Source: an uncultured Spirochaetota bacterium
GTDB taxonomy: Bacteria; Spirochaetota; Brachyspiria; Brachyspirales; Brachyspiraceae
Assembly: GCA_944390575.1 (NCBI GenBank)
Contig: CALXQJ010000003.1
Coordinates: 62,001 to 126,000, forward strand
Direction: 5' to 3'
DNA length: 64,000 nucleotides
Part shown: positions 43,858-53,665 of the stretch, in pieces
How positions within the stretch are numbered: the first letter of the stretch is position 1
Layout of the letters: each line of letters begins with the position of its first letter
The notes under the pieces: model-generated
The model's database searches: none
What the model was told of the DNA's origin: nothing
What the model saw: only the letters and a program-made list of their open reading frames with translations
Position numbers and translations under genes: made by a program

Positions 43858-44724
43858 ATGAATAATAAAAAAATAAATACTGTAGGAATTATAGTTACTA
43901 CTTTTAGAGAAAATACAGAAGAAATATTAAATAATGTATATAACATACTAGATAAACATGATATTACATATACATTAATAGAGTATGATATATCTTATTA
44001 TAAAAGTATATCTGAAGTATCTGTAATGTTTTGTTCTGTAGATATGATTATATCAATTGGTGGGGATGGTACTTTATTATCTGCATTAAAAATAGCAATA
44101 AAGTGTAATACTCCTGTTTTACCAATATATAATGGTACTTTAGGATTTATATCAGAAATACCTCCAGATGAAGCGTATACAATATTAGAAGAATATTTAT
44201 CTTCAGACACTAATACTTCATACAAAATAGAACCAAGAGTTTTACTACATGTATCTACTATTAGAAATAATGTTACTAAAAATTATTTAGCTGTCAATGA
44301 TATGGTTATTAGTAAAAATGATGGAAGAGTTATACATCTTGATATAAAAATTTCAGATAGAGTTGTATCATATTTAGTTGCAGATGGCGTTGTTGTTGCA
44401 ACACCTACTGGATCTACTGCTTATGCTTTAAGTGCTGGAGGACCAATTTTAGCTCCACAAATTGATGCTATGAGTTTTGTTGCAATAGCTCCTCACTCTC
44501 TTGCATTTAGACCTCTTGTTATTCCAAAAGAAGATAATATAGAATTATCATTGGCTAAAACAAACTTAAAAGCAATGCTAACAATAGATGGATATGATAT
44601 ATGTGAAGTAGATAGTGATACTATTATTAAAACACAAATTAGTAATAAATATTGCTATATATTTCAAAGCTCTAATAGATTATTTTATGATATATTAAGA
44701 TACAAACTTAATTGGGGACGATAA
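43858..44724 (+). CDS. nadK: NAD kinase
   Basis: A 288-residue enzyme phosphorylating NAD to NADP. The diagnostic GGDGT motif lies at residues 68-72 (IISIGGDGTLLSAL). The second conserved block is AVNDMVISK, and the glycine-rich region TPTGSTAYALSAGGPILAPQ followed by APHSLAFRPLVIP is present. Length is typical. recN begins 2 bases after its stop, a tight pairing of NadK and RecN that is common in bacteria. Confidence 0.95.
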   Translation: MNNKKINTVGIIVTTFRENTEEILNNVYNILDKHDITYTLIEYDISYYKSISEVSVMFCSVDMIISIGGDGTLLSALKIAIKCNTPVLPIYNGTLGFISEIPPDEAYTILEEYLSSDTNTSYKIEPRVLLHVSTIRNNVTKNYLAVNDMVISKNDGRVIHLDIKISDRVVSYLVADGVVVATPTGSTAYALSAGGPILAPQIDAMSFVAIAPHSLAFRPLVIPKEDNIELSLAKTNLKAMLTIDGYDICEVDSDTIIKTQISNKYCYIFQSSNRLFYDILRYKLNWGR

Positions 44725-44726
44725 TA

Positions 44727-46448
44727 ATGCTTAAAAATCTTGAAATACGAAATTTTGTTTTGATAGATAAATTAAAAATTAATTTTAATTCTGGATTTAA
44801 CGTATTAACAGGAGAAACAGGTGCTGGTAAGAGTATTATTATTAGTGCATTAGAGCTTATTACTGGTGAAAAAGGTTCTACAAGAATGGTAGGTATAAAT
44901 GGGGATAGACTTATTGTTATTGGAACTTTTTATTTAGATGCTTGTAAACATTTTATCAAAGAAAAACTAAGAGAATGGAATATTGATATTAGTGATAATG
45001 AACTTATTATAAAAAGAGAAATTACAAAGGATGGAAAAAGTAAATCTTTTATTAATAATATAGGTGTTAGAGTAGCTGAGCTTAAAGAAATAGGTGAACT
45101 TATAGTTGATATTCACGGACAACATGAACATCAATCTTTATTTAATCCTTCTAATCATTTAACTTTTTATGATGGATATTTACATATATCTGATAAATTA
45201 GAAGTATATAGGGAAAATTATAATAATTTAATAAAATTAATAAAACAGTATAATGAGATATCACAAAATAAAAATACAATTCTAAAAGAAAAGGCTTTTT
45301 TAGAATATGCTGTTGAGGAAATAGGAAAAGCAAATTTAAAGCTAAATGAAGATGAAGAAATAAAAAATGATATTGCTATGATGTCTAATGCTGAAAGTAT
45401 TGCTTCTACATTATCTACTATAAATAAAGATATTTTTGGAAGTGAGTCTGGTGCTTATTTAAAGCTTACAAGAAGTATAAGTGCTATACAATCTATAGTT
45501 CAATATGATAATAGACTTAATGATTTGGCTAATCAACTTGAGGGAGTTACATTAAATTTAGAAGATATAAAAAATATATTAAATGATATACGCTCAAAAG
45601 CTAAATTTGATCCTCAAGAATTAGAAAGATTAAATGAAAGATTATTTTTTATAAATACATTAAAAAAGAAATATGGAAATTCTATAAAAGAAATTATTAA
45701 TTATGGTAAAGAAGCAAAAGAAAAATTAGAATCTCTAAATTTTTCTGAAGAAGATATAATAGAACTTAAAAATAAAATAGAAGAATTAAGAAATAAAACT
45801 TCTATATTAGCAAAAGAAATATCTGATATTAGACATAACAAAAAAGAAGAGTTTATTAAAAAAATAGAAAGTGAAATGAATGATCTTGGTATGAGCTCTA
45901 CTAAATTTGATATAGAAATGAGTTATGATGAAGATGATGAGAGTGGTGTGCTTATAATAGATAATAAAAAAATTAAAGCTAATCAGTATGGTATTGATGA
46001 TATTGAGTTTATCATAGCACCAAACAAACAGAGTATGTTTCAACCTCTTAGAAAAATTGCTTCTGGGGGAGAGATTTCAAGAATTATGCTTTCACTTAAA
46101 AAAGTTCTTTCTTTTGGAGACTATTCTGAAACTATTGTTTTTGATGAAATTGATGTTGGTGTTGGTGGTAGAATAGCTGAAGTTATTGGTGAGAAAATAT
46201 GTGAGCTTGCAAAATCTAAACAAGTTTTAAGTATCACACACTTAGCACAAATAGCAATCTTTGCAAACAATCATTATAAAGTGACAAAAAATGAAGGTGA
46301 AGACACTATTACATCAACTATAGAAGAATTAACAGAAGATAAAAAAATTAATGAAATAGCAAGAATGATAACAGGAAAAGAAATTACAGAAGCAAGTATT
46401 AATCATGCTAAAGAAATGATTGAAAGTGTAAAACAATATAAAAATTAA
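44727..46448 (+). CDS. recN: DNA repair protein RecN
   Basis: About 573 residues from ATG at 44727, 8 bases after GGGGA; the TTG five codons earlier is rejected. It is an SMC-like ATPase acting in double-strand break repair. Walker A is GETGAGKS (29-36), the ABC-type signature is SGGEISRIMLSLK, and Walker B is IVFDEIDVGVGG. The centre (about 150-390) is a long coiled coil. ADIHGQHEHQSLF-type sequence (VDIHGQHEHQSLFNP) after the first third is also typical of RecN. Confidence 0.95.
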   Translation: MLKNLEIRNFVLIDKLKINFNSGFNVLTGETGAGKSIIISALELITGEKGSTRMVGINGDRLIVIGTFYLDACKHFIKEKLREWNIDISDNELIIKREITKDGKSKSFINNIGVRVAELKEIGELIVDIHGQHEHQSLFNPSNHLTFYDGYLHISDKLEVYRENYNNLIKLIKQYNEISQNKNTILKEKAFLEYAVEEIGKANLKLNEDEEIKNDIAMMSNAESIASTLSTINKDIFGSESGAYLKLTRSISAIQSIVQYDNRLNDLANQLEGVTLNLEDIKNILNDIRSKAKFDPQELERLNERLFFINTLKKKYGNSIKEIINYGKEAKEKLESLNFSEEDIIELKNKIEELRNKTSILAKEISDIRHNKKEEFIKKIESEMNDLGMSSTKFDIEMSYDEDDESGVLIIDNKKIKANQYGIDDIEFIIAPNKQSMFQPLRKIASGGEISRIMLSLKKVLSFGDYSETIVFDEIDVGVGGRIAEVIGEKICELAKSKQVLSITHLAQIAIFANNHYKVTKNEGEDTITSTIEELTEDKKINEIARMITGKEITEASINHAKEMIESVKQYKN

Positions 46449-46451
46449 TAA

Positions 46452-46486
46452 GGGTATATATTATAAATATACACCCCTATTTTTAT
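46452..46486. terminator. Terminator between recN and a convergent lipoprotein gene
   Basis: A 10-bp stem with one mismatch (46452-46461 with 46467-46476), core GGGT/ACCC, followed by CTATTTTTAT on the plus strand and by a T-rich run on the minus strand. Confidence 0.5.
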
Positions 46487-46488
46487 AT

Positions 46489-47367
46489 TTAATTTTTTCT
46501 AAACTCTATTGTATATACCACTTCTATAGTTTCTTCTTCTTTTTTTTGTCCATTAAACTTATATGTAATAGATATATCTTTTTTCTCACCCTCAGATAGT
46601 GTAAAAGACATTATATTATTGATACTTCTCATAGAATCATTATATACAACAAATTGTTTTTTATCTTTATCATACTTAAGTCGTACTTTATTATTATCCT
46701 TAGAAGCAACAACTCCACTTCCACCTCTTCTACCAAAATTATCAGTATCTACATATCCACTTAAAGTATTATATTTTCTTATATCAGAACCAAGCTCTAT
46801 ATAAGTATCTGTAGTATTAATATTGTTTAATATAAATTCTTGTTGTGAGTTTGCAAAATCTTTAGAACTATTAATACCTATTTTCTCAAGCGAAGATGGT
46901 CTATCAAATATAGAAGCCCCATTTGGCTTTAATGATACTAAATATACAAAATTATTAAATGTTCCTGTATAAGCAGTAGCAGCTATACCATAAGTAAAAT
47001 AAGCATAATCTTTAATATCTGTATATGTAGGTGTAAACCAATTTAGAAAACCTTCTGCACTTCTCATATTAATATTTTTTAAAGATTTAGCTTCAATTAT
47101 GATAGTAGCATTTTGTATTTCTACATTATCTGTTGTGTTACTATCTGATGCATTATCATTATCTCCTTCTGTATCTGTTGGGTTAGATGGATTAGTTGAA
47201 GTTGATGATGAATCAGAAGATGTGTTTGATGAACTCTTATCTGATGTAGTATTAGAAGATGAGGTATTAGAACCTACATTATTTGTATCATCAGGATTAG
47301 AAACATTATTCTTACAAGATACTATTATAAGTAATAATACCAATAACAGTTTAATATTTTTAATCAT
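46489..47367 (-). CDS. Small lipoprotein carrying a stand-alone type B module
   Basis: About 292 residues from ATG at 47367, 8 bases after GGAG; an in-frame ATG 22 codons upstream would bury the signal peptide and is rejected. The signal ends LLIIVSC, followed by about 75 residues of Ser/Thr/Asn/Asp low complexity (a flexible spacer). The folded part begins IIEAKSLKNINMRSAEGF and ends EVVYTIEFRKN, resembling the C-modules of lipoprotein genes at 7884 and 11088 (SIKNID and the final YTI/YKL strand). It thus carries the module without the N-module. Function unknown. Confidence 0.65.
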   Translation of the reverse strand: MIKNIKLLLVLLLIIVSCKNNVSNPDDTNNVGSNTSSSNTTSDKSSSNTSSDSSSTSTNPSNPTDTEGDNDNASDSNTTDNVEIQNATIIIEAKSLKNINMRSAEGFLNWFTPTYTDIKDYAYFTYGIAATAYTGTFNNFVYLVSLKPNGASIFDRPSSLEKIGINSSKDFANSQQEFILNNINTTDTYIELGSDIRKYNTLSGYVDTDNFGRRGGSGVVASKDNNKVRLKYDKDKKQFVVYNDSMRSINNIMSFTLSEGEKKDISITYKFNGQKKEEETIEVVYTIEFRKN

Positions 47368-47579
47368 TATTGTATCTCCATTTAAATTAATATTGATATG
47401 CATAACAATAAAAATATATAAACATATTATCATAAATTAGTAAATATAATATATTCTATAATTATGTAATTAATGCTTAGAAAAAAGGTATTTTTCATAT
47501 ATCATAAATAATAATACTACATATTATACTTATTTTTAAACACTTCTATATTTTTGTCTTAATTTTAATAGACATTTAT

Positions 47580-50126
47580 TTAATTATGCCTATTAAACAA
47601 TTTAAAATAAATTGTGATAATAGAAACTATTATAAAAATAAACCAGCATATAATAGTACTATAAAGGTATATCATAGTAGGTTTAAATACAAACTCAACA
47701 TTATTATCTCCAGCTTCTAAATATACCCCTCTAAATAGTATATTAGCTTTCAATAAATCTTTTTCTACACCATTTACAAATACTCTCCAATTATTATCAA
47801 ATCTCTCCTTAGAAACTAATACACCATCATCAGGAGTTTTTACATTGAAAGATATTTTTCTATCAGAGTATTCTATAATATCTACAGTATGAATATTGTT
47901 AGTATTATTAGAAATAGTTTTATTTGTATAATCTAATAATACAACTTCATTTTGTAAATTAAAATATGGAAGTTTAATCCTACTAAGAGCATCATTATAA
48001 TCATTTGCAGAATATATATTTTTTACAAACTCATATTTATTTCTATATCCTCTAAGCTCATATAAAACAGCAGCAGAAAACATATCTTGATACTCTGTAA
48101 TCTTTTCTAAGTTATTTGCTATAATAGAATTATCCAAATATGTAGGGCTTAATATATACCTTACTCCTAATAAATCCATAAGTCTTGGATCGTATGTAGC
48201 ATAATCTTGTATTCTAAAAGCTGTAAACATATCTGTTACTTCTTTACTTAATCTTGATGCTGCTGGAGGTTCTGTTAATGGTATTTTATAATTTGGCATA
48301 GTATGTGTAGTATATCTATATAGATATGGAATAAGAATTGGCATAGTAGTTTCATTTTTATTTTCTTTTAGAATATGATCTACTATTGGTGTAGTATTAT
48401 ACATCTCATTAGCATTTGATTTTACTAAGAATATATTACCACTTTGAGCTAAGTCTAAAAATAATATAGCACTACAAATATATGGTATACTTTTAAAAAA
48501 CAATTCTTTATTATTTGCTATAAAAATATATATAAATACTAAAATAACTCCTATAAAAAATGCACCAAGTTGTATAGAATCTAATACTGAAAATAGTATA
48601 AATCCTAAAAAAGGTAGTATAGGTAAGTATTTATCTTTAACTGTTATTTCTTTATCTGTAATAATATTTTTAAGTAGTAAATATACTGTAGCTGATATAA
48701 GTGTAAATCTTATAAAAGACATATATATATTTTTAGCTATTATATTTGCCTTTTCTATTTTCCAATAAGCTATAAAATTATCAGATATAAATGATTTTCC
48801 AAAAAAAGTAATTATAGCACAAGCAAGAGCGATTATTATAAAAATATACATAATTTTTTTTAATAAACTAATAGAACGATAATAAACATCATTGCTATCT
48901 TTTTTTATTTTAATAAAATTAAAAATATAATCAGCACTAAAAGATGCAAGTATAGAAAATGGTATTGGAATAATTTCTATAAACTTATTTGGGTTTCTAG
49001 CGTCCCTAAAAATAGGTATTTGAAACAGTGTACCATATACCAAAGGAAAATATCTACCAAAAGAAGCAAGTAAGAAAAATAATGCAGTACATATCCAAAA
49101 ATATTTCTCGCTATACTTTTTTTTATCTAAAAAGAAAGCAAAAATTAAAAATAAAAAAGTGATATATCCAATATTAGTAGCAGTAAGTGAAAAATTATTA
49201 GTTTTAGGCTCTCCTTCTACATAAGCAATTCTGCCCCAATATGGATGAGTTTCACTACCAGAATAATATCCAAAAAGACCAGGTATAAAAAAACCTAAAA
49301 CCTCTTCAGGCGGATAAGACCATCTTGTAGCCCAAAACCATAATTCTTGCTTATTATTAACTCCAGCAGCACCCATATCCTGAGTATTTTTTGTAACCAT
49401 TATTATTTGTATAGCCATAAAAAAAGAAAATATAGCAACTAATGAAAACTTCAAACATAGTAGTATAATTCTTTTTATATCTTCTTTTAGGAAAGTAGAA
49501 AAACTTCTATCTCCTCTTTTTTTTAAAAGCAAAAATAAAAAATAACAAGATAAAAATAAAGCAAAATACATAGCAACATCTAATGCACCACCTAAAAATG
49601 CAATTCCTAAAAAAGCACCAGAGTAGAAAAAATCTATAATACTCTCTCTATTCATAGCTCTTGATAAAAAATATAATACTAAAGGAAAATAACAATAAGT
49701 TTCAAATTTACCAAGATGTCCAGGTAGTATTAATGTAATTAAAGCATTAGAAAACATTAAAGCAATAGCACCAAAGATAGCCGACTGCTTAGAAAGAGTT
49801 TTTTCTCTTAAAAATAAAAATATACCATATCCCATTATAGTAATATGAAAAATTACTGTCATTTGTGGATATATTGTTTCTGGAAAAATGAGCATTAAAA
49901 GAGATTTTGGATGTATTGGAACTGTATTAATAGATGATATTGTAAAATAAGCATTATTCCAAAAGTATAAATGTCCAGATAATATAGCTTCTTTTATATT
50001 CTTAATATCCCATAAAATAACATCTCCCATTTGAAGATATGAAAATGTTAGATTTGTATAGAAAAAAAGAAATGATAATATAAAAAATAAAATAGGATAT
50101 ATTATTTCTTGTTTTAAATGCTTCAT
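47580..50126 (-). CDS. YfhO-family membrane protein
   Basis: An 848-residue protein with about a dozen membrane helices over residues 10-600 and a C-terminal soluble beta domain. Landmarks are the first loop with MGDVILWDIKNIKEAILSG, then PIHPKSLLMLIFP, and the end ISFNVKTPDDGVLVSKERFDNNWRVFVNG with LFRGVYLEAGDNNVEFVF, the typical YfhO tail. Family members are GT-C-like enzymes; in Gram-positives YfhO helps glycosylate lipoteichoic acid. Here a glycan-modifying role at the envelope is plausible but inferred. Confidence 0.82.
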   Translation of the reverse strand: MKHLKQEIIYPILFFILSFLFFYTNLTFSYLQMGDVILWDIKNIKEAILSGHLYFWNNAYFTISSINTVPIHPKSLLMLIFPETIYPQMTVIFHITIMGYGIFLFLREKTLSKQSAIFGAIALMFSNALITLILPGHLGKFETYCYFPLVLYFLSRAMNRESIIDFFYSGAFLGIAFLGGALDVAMYFALFLSCYFLFLLLKKRGDRSFSTFLKEDIKRIILLCLKFSLVAIFSFFMAIQIIMVTKNTQDMGAAGVNNKQELWFWATRWSYPPEEVLGFFIPGLFGYYSGSETHPYWGRIAYVEGEPKTNNFSLTATNIGYITFLFLIFAFFLDKKKYSEKYFWICTALFFLLASFGRYFPLVYGTLFQIPIFRDARNPNKFIEIIPIPFSILASFSADYIFNFIKIKKDSNDVYYRSISLLKKIMYIFIIIALACAIITFFGKSFISDNFIAYWKIEKANIIAKNIYMSFIRFTLISATVYLLLKNIITDKEITVKDKYLPILPFLGFILFSVLDSIQLGAFFIGVILVFIYIFIANNKELFFKSIPYICSAILFLDLAQSGNIFLVKSNANEMYNTTPIVDHILKENKNETTMPILIPYLYRYTTHTMPNYKIPLTEPPAASRLSKEVTDMFTAFRIQDYATYDPRLMDLLGVRYILSPTYLDNSIIANNLEKITEYQDMFSAAVLYELRGYRNKYEFVKNIYSANDYNDALSRIKLPYFNLQNEVVLLDYTNKTISNNTNNIHTVDIIEYSDRKISFNVKTPDDGVLVSKERFDNNWRVFVNGVEKDLLKANILFRGVYLEAGDNNVEFVFKPTMIYLYSTIICWFIFIIVSIITIYFKLFNRHN

Positions 50127-50286
50127 TATTTTTTATTTCCTTAAAAGTTTTAATCAATTATTATGTTAATTTTTTAAATAATAATATATAAAACAATTAC
50201 TATTGTCAACTATTTTTAATATCTTGTTTATTTATAAAAATATTGTAGAATTAAAGTAATATATAGAAGTTAAAGTAGAGAAATTA

Positions 50287-50673
50287 ATGAATAAAATATT
50301 AATTATATTTATAATCTGTTTTCATATATTATATGCTCAAAAAAAATATACTCCAATTGATGATACTCATAAGTTAGCAGGTAAATATCAAAAACAAAAT
50401 GATGGTACAACTATAGAATTAATAATAAAAGATCATTATTCATTTTATATAGAAGGTTTTACATTATCTCATCAAGGAAATATAAAAGAATTATATGGAC
50501 TTGGACATTGGGATGAAAGTAAGCAACAAATAATTTATAAAATACCAATATATACCCTAACTATTAGTATCTTAGATAAAGATAGATTCTCTATTGAAGA
50601 AACTGGATTTAACCCAAACTTCAGTCTTTATGCAAATTTTACTGGTGTATATAACAGAATTACAAATAATTAA
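50287..50673 (+). CDS. Small exported protein
   Basis: A 128-residue protein with a signal peptide (MNKILIIFIICFHILYA, cleaved before QKKY) and no lipobox. The mature 110 residues alternate strands (GTTIELIIKDHYSFYIEG, WDESKQQIIYKIPIYTLTISIL), suggesting a small beta fold such as a lipocalin-like or META-type domain. I do not recognise it. The gene 36 bases downstream may be cotranscribed. Confidence 0.55.
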   Translation: MNKILIIFIICFHILYAQKKYTPIDDTHKLAGKYQKQNDGTTIELIIKDHYSFYIEGFTLSHQGNIKELYGLGHWDESKQQIIYKIPIYTLTISILDKDRFSIEETGFNPNFSLYANFTGVYNRITNN

Positions 50674-50709
50674 TTTTTTTTATTAATATGTTATAATAAT
50701 AAAAGAATT

Positions 50710-51285
50710 ATGAAAAATAATAGTTTTAATGATAAAACATTTAATATAAAAATTTATATCAATAATATAAAATACTCTATTATAATACTAATAGGAGCTA
50801 TATCATCTATATTTATGTTATATGCTTCATATATAGAAAATGATAAAAATATGAAAATAGTATTATATACTTTAATATTATTTTGTTTATATGGTATCAT
50901 ACTTTTATCTATCATACTTATAAAAAGCACTATACTAAAAATACCAAGTTTTGTATTAGATGAAAGAGGGCTTTACTACAATAATTTAATAGTAAAAAAT
51001 TATATAGATGTAATGTGGGTTGATATAAAAGAATTAAAATTATCGGGTGGATATTTATTTATATACCTAAAAAGTCCACAAACATATTATAATAGAAAGT
51101 TTAGAGGACGTATAATATCAGAAGATCCTCTATACATATATCTTCCAGATTTAAATATTAATAATACATTTATAAATAATTTATTCAAATACTTCAAAGA
51201 AAATTATAATAACATAGTATTAGAACAAGAAAAAACTATAGAAGAATTAGAAAAAGAAGAAATACTAAAATATTATAAAGACTAA
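50710..51285 (+). CDS. Membrane protein with PH-like (STM3941-type) domain
   Basis: A 191-residue protein with two adjacent membrane helices (about 20-42 and 51-73) and a cytoplasmic beta domain: FVLDERGLYYNNLIVKNYIDVMWVDIKELKL, then FIYLKSP and LYIYLPDL. This resembles the small two-helix proteins of the STM3941 family. The last 20 residues are charged and helical (EQEKTIEELEKEEILKY). Role unknown. It has a weak ribosome site and ends 11 bases from the convergent azlD. Confidence 0.5.
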   Translation: MKNNSFNDKTFNIKIYINNIKYSIIILIGAISSIFMLYASYIENDKNMKIVLYTLILFCLYGIILLSIILIKSTILKIPSFVLDERGLYYNNLIVKNYIDVMWVDIKELKLSGGYLFIYLKSPQTYYNRKFRGRIISEDPLYIYLPDLNINNTFINNLFKYFKENYNNIVLEQEKTIEELEKEEILKYYKD

Positions 51286-51296
51286 TAAAAAATAAT

Positions 51297-51626
51297 CTAC
51301 TTAAAAACAAATTGTACCAAAATCATATAAAGAGCAGTACCAACACCAATACTAATAAGTACATTACGTCTCCAAGTATGCATAACAATAATAAAAATCA
51401 AAGCTATAAGTTCAGGTATACCATAAGGTTTTTCAAAAGGTGTTACATTACGAAAACAATATACAACTAAAAGCCCCATCATAGAATATGGTATCATTCT
51501 GCCCAAAAATCTAATATAAGGCTTATTAGCCCAACTTCTTCTAATTACTAAAAATGGTAAAAATCTCAATACTGCTGTAGCAAGAGCAACCATTAAACCT
51601 GTTATCAAAATTTCTCTACTGCTCAT
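51297..51626 (-). CDS. azlD: Branched-chain amino acid exporter small subunit AzlD
   Basis: About 109 residues from ATG at 51626, 5 bases after AGGA (ATG at 51629 is equally possible); a longer reading to 51689 is not credible because it lies deep in azlC. The sequence LITGLMVALATAVLRFLPFLV and FLGRMIPYSMMGLLVVYCFRNV is the AzlD family pattern with about four membrane helices. AzlD partners AzlC to export branched-chain amino acids or analogues. The start overlaps the azlC stop by 11 bases. Confidence 0.88.
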   Translation of the reverse strand: MSSREILITGLMVALATAVLRFLPFLVIRRSWANKPYIRFLGRMIPYSMMGLLVVYCFRNVTPFEKPYGIPELIALIFIIVMHTWRRNVLISIGVGTALYMILVQFVFK

Positions 51627-52350
51627 CATCTTCCTCATACTCCAAATTATTATGTTCTTTAAGCACAAATAGTAATGTAATAACAACAAGTATTAAAATC
51701 ATAGAAAGTATTATAGAAGAATTAGTTTTTAAAACTAAAATAGGTAAAGAACATAATACACCTATAATAGCTGCTCTATGATCTTTATTATCCATCCACT
51801 GATCTAAAAATATTACTAAAAATAAAGCTGTTAGAACAAAGTCTAATCCTGTAGTATCAAATTTAATTATCTCTCCAAGTAAACATCCAAGTAAAGTACC
51901 AATAAACCAATAAACATAATTAATAAATGAAACTGCAAAATAAAAATATTTCTTATTAAGATGCTGTGGAACTCTTAAACTACAAAGTATAGAAAAAGTT
52001 TCATCACTAAGAGTAAAAATTAAAAAAGGTTTTACAATTCCCATACGTCTATACTTACTAAGCATAGAAATACCATAAAAAGCCATACGAGAATTTACAG
52101 TCAAACCTAAAACAAAAGCATAAAGAGGATTAAAATCAGCAGACATAAATAAGCTAACCGCCAAATACTGAAGCCCACCAGAATAAGTAAATAAACTCAT
52201 AAACAAAGCAAGCCCAGTATGAAACCCCTTAGCTACCATATAAAAACCATAAGCAAGTCCCAAAAATAAATACCCTATAAGAACTGGTATTGTAAGAGGA
52301 AATGCAAACTTAAAAGCGTGTAATAACTCTTCTTTATTAATGTTTTTCAT
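51616..52350 (-). CDS. azlC: Branched-chain amino acid exporter large subunit AzlC
   Basis: A 244-residue membrane protein: AFKFAFPLTIPVLIGYLFLGLAYG, the conserved SLFTYSGGLQYLAVSLF and FVLGLTVNSRMAFYGISML, then further helices, matching the AzlC family in length and order. Together with AzlD it forms the exporter (homologous to E. coli YgaZH, which exports valine). No Lrp-type regulator is adjacent. Confidence 0.92.
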   Translation of the reverse strand: MKNINKEELLHAFKFAFPLTIPVLIGYLFLGLAYGFYMVAKGFHTGLALFMSLFTYSGGLQYLAVSLFMSADFNPLYAFVLGLTVNSRMAFYGISMLSKYRRMGIVKPFLIFTLSDETFSILCSLRVPQHLNKKYFYFAVSFINYVYWFIGTLLGCLLGEIIKFDTTGLDFVLTALFLVIFLDQWMDNKDHRAAIIGVLCSLPILVLKTNSSIILSMILILVVITLLFVLKEHNNLEYEEDDEQ

Positions 52351-52402
52351 AATTTTTTATCATTTGAATTAACTTTTTTACTAAACAAATACTTAAATAT
52401 TA

Positions 52403-52885
52403 CTAACTATTAATAACAGACTCTATTATCTCATCTATCTCTTCTGGTTTTACTCTAGAGTCAAATCTATAAGCAATATTTCCATTTTTATCTATCAAAA
52501 ACTTTGTAAAATTCCATCTAATTTTCTCAACACCCTCATCAGTAGGCTTATTAGATTTTAAATACTGATAAAGCTCTATAGCATCCTTCCCATTAACTTT
52601 AACTTTATCAAATAAAGGAAACTCAACACCAAATCTCTCTCTTCTAATATCATAAATCTCTTCTATAGGCTCCTTAGCTTGCCCACCAAATGAATTACAA
52701 GGGAAGTCTAATATTTCAAAGCCTTTATCTCTATACTTAGAATATAAATCCTGTAAAGCCTTATACTGCTTAGTAAATCCACATCTTGTAGCAGTATTAA
52801 CTATCAATAACACTTTGCCCTTATATTCAGATAAACTAACATCATTTCCTTTATAATCTTTTACAGAAAAATTATATACACTCAT
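52403..52885 (-). CDS. Glutathione peroxidase-family thiol peroxidase
   Basis: A 160-residue thioredoxin-fold peroxidase. The active site is Cys35 in NTATRCGFTKQY, encoded by TGT and so not selenocysteine. The other catalytic residues are Gln in FPCNSFGGQ and Trp/Asn in RWNFTKFL. Bacterial members of this family usually take electrons from thioredoxin rather than glutathione. It sits beside tpx in the same direction, both serving peroxide defence; the 162-base gap contains a terminator, so they are separate units. Confidence 0.93.
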   Translation of the reverse strand: MSVYNFSVKDYKGNDVSLSEYKGKVLLIVNTATRCGFTKQYKALQDLYSKYRDKGFEILDFPCNSFGGQAKEPIEEIYDIRRERFGVEFPLFDKVKVNGKDAIELYQYLKSNKPTDEGVEKIRWNFTKFLIDKNGNIAYRFDSRVKPEEIDEIIESVINS

Positions 52886-52975
52886 AAAAATCCTTAAAAA
52901 ACATCAAATATAAAATTTATAAAACAAACAGTATTATATTTTTTTTAAAAATAAAATCAATAATAAAAAATTAAA

Positions 52976-53007
52976 GGTGCATCTTTTATAGTAAAAAAAG
53001 ATACACC
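52976..53007 (-). terminator. Terminator of tpx
   Basis: A 12-bp stem (52976-52987 with 52996-53007, one G-U pair on the minus strand), core GGTGTATCTTTT, lying about 40 bases past the tpx stop and followed by T-rich sequence in the direction of transcription. Confidence 0.7.
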
Positions 53008-53047
53008 AAATTATTATTAATTAAGAAACTATATGCTTATTAAATAA

Positions 53048-53545
53048 TTATAAAAGCGCCTTAGCAGCATTTAAAGCAGCTTCATAATTAGGTTCATTAG
53101 TAATTTCAGAAACATACTCTACATACTTAACAGTATTATCCTTGTCTAAAACAAAAATAGCACGAGTTAATAATTTTAATTCTTTAATTAAAGCACCATA
53201 CTTAATTGCAAAATCTCTTTCAGCATAATCAGAAGCAACTATATGTGAATTAGCATTAGCAGCAGCACACCAACGAGCCTGAGCAAATGGTAAATCCATA
53301 GAAACAGTAACAACAGTAACACCACTTAATCCAGCAGCTTCTTTATTAAATCTCTTAGTTTGTACATCACATACAGGTGTATCTAATGAAGGAACACAAG
53401 AAATAATCTTTACTGTATCACCAGCATCATTTAAAGACCAAGGGCTTAAATCCCCTTTTACTAAACTAAAATTCTGAGCCTTAACACCTACTTGTAAAGC
53501 TACACCTTCTAATGTTAAAGGATTACCTTGAAAAGTTATACCCAT
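53048..53545 (-). CDS. tpx: Thiol peroxidase Tpx (2-Cys peroxiredoxin)
   Basis: A 165-residue atypical 2-Cys peroxiredoxin reducing hydrogen and alkyl peroxides with thioredoxin. The peroxidatic Cys59 is in PSLDTPVCDVQTKRF and the resolving Cys93 in FAQARWCAAANA, matching the E. coli Cys61/Cys95 pair; an extra Cys50 precedes them. GITFQGNPLTLEG at the start is the usual Tpx opening. AAAGGAG precedes the ATG. Confidence 0.96.
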   Translation of the reverse strand: MGITFQGNPLTLEGVALQVGVKAQNFSLVKGDLSPWSLNDAGDTVKIISCVPSLDTPVCDVQTKRFNKEAAGLSGVTVVTVSMDLPFAQARWCAAANANSHIVASDYAERDFAIKYGALIKELKLLTRAIFVLDKDNTVKYVEYVSEITNEPNYEAALNAAKALL

Positions 53546-53665
53546 AATTTTTTCTCCTTTAATATTTTCTTAAATATTTACTATTATTATAAAGTCAAAA
53601 AAAATAAAGTCAATAATACAGAAAGAAATATAGAACATAAATAAAACTTTAATGTACTACTCTCT

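Noticed and set aside
52780-52785. Possible selenocysteine in the glutathione peroxidase-family protein
   Set aside because: The active-site codon reads TGT (Cys) on the minus strand, not TGA.
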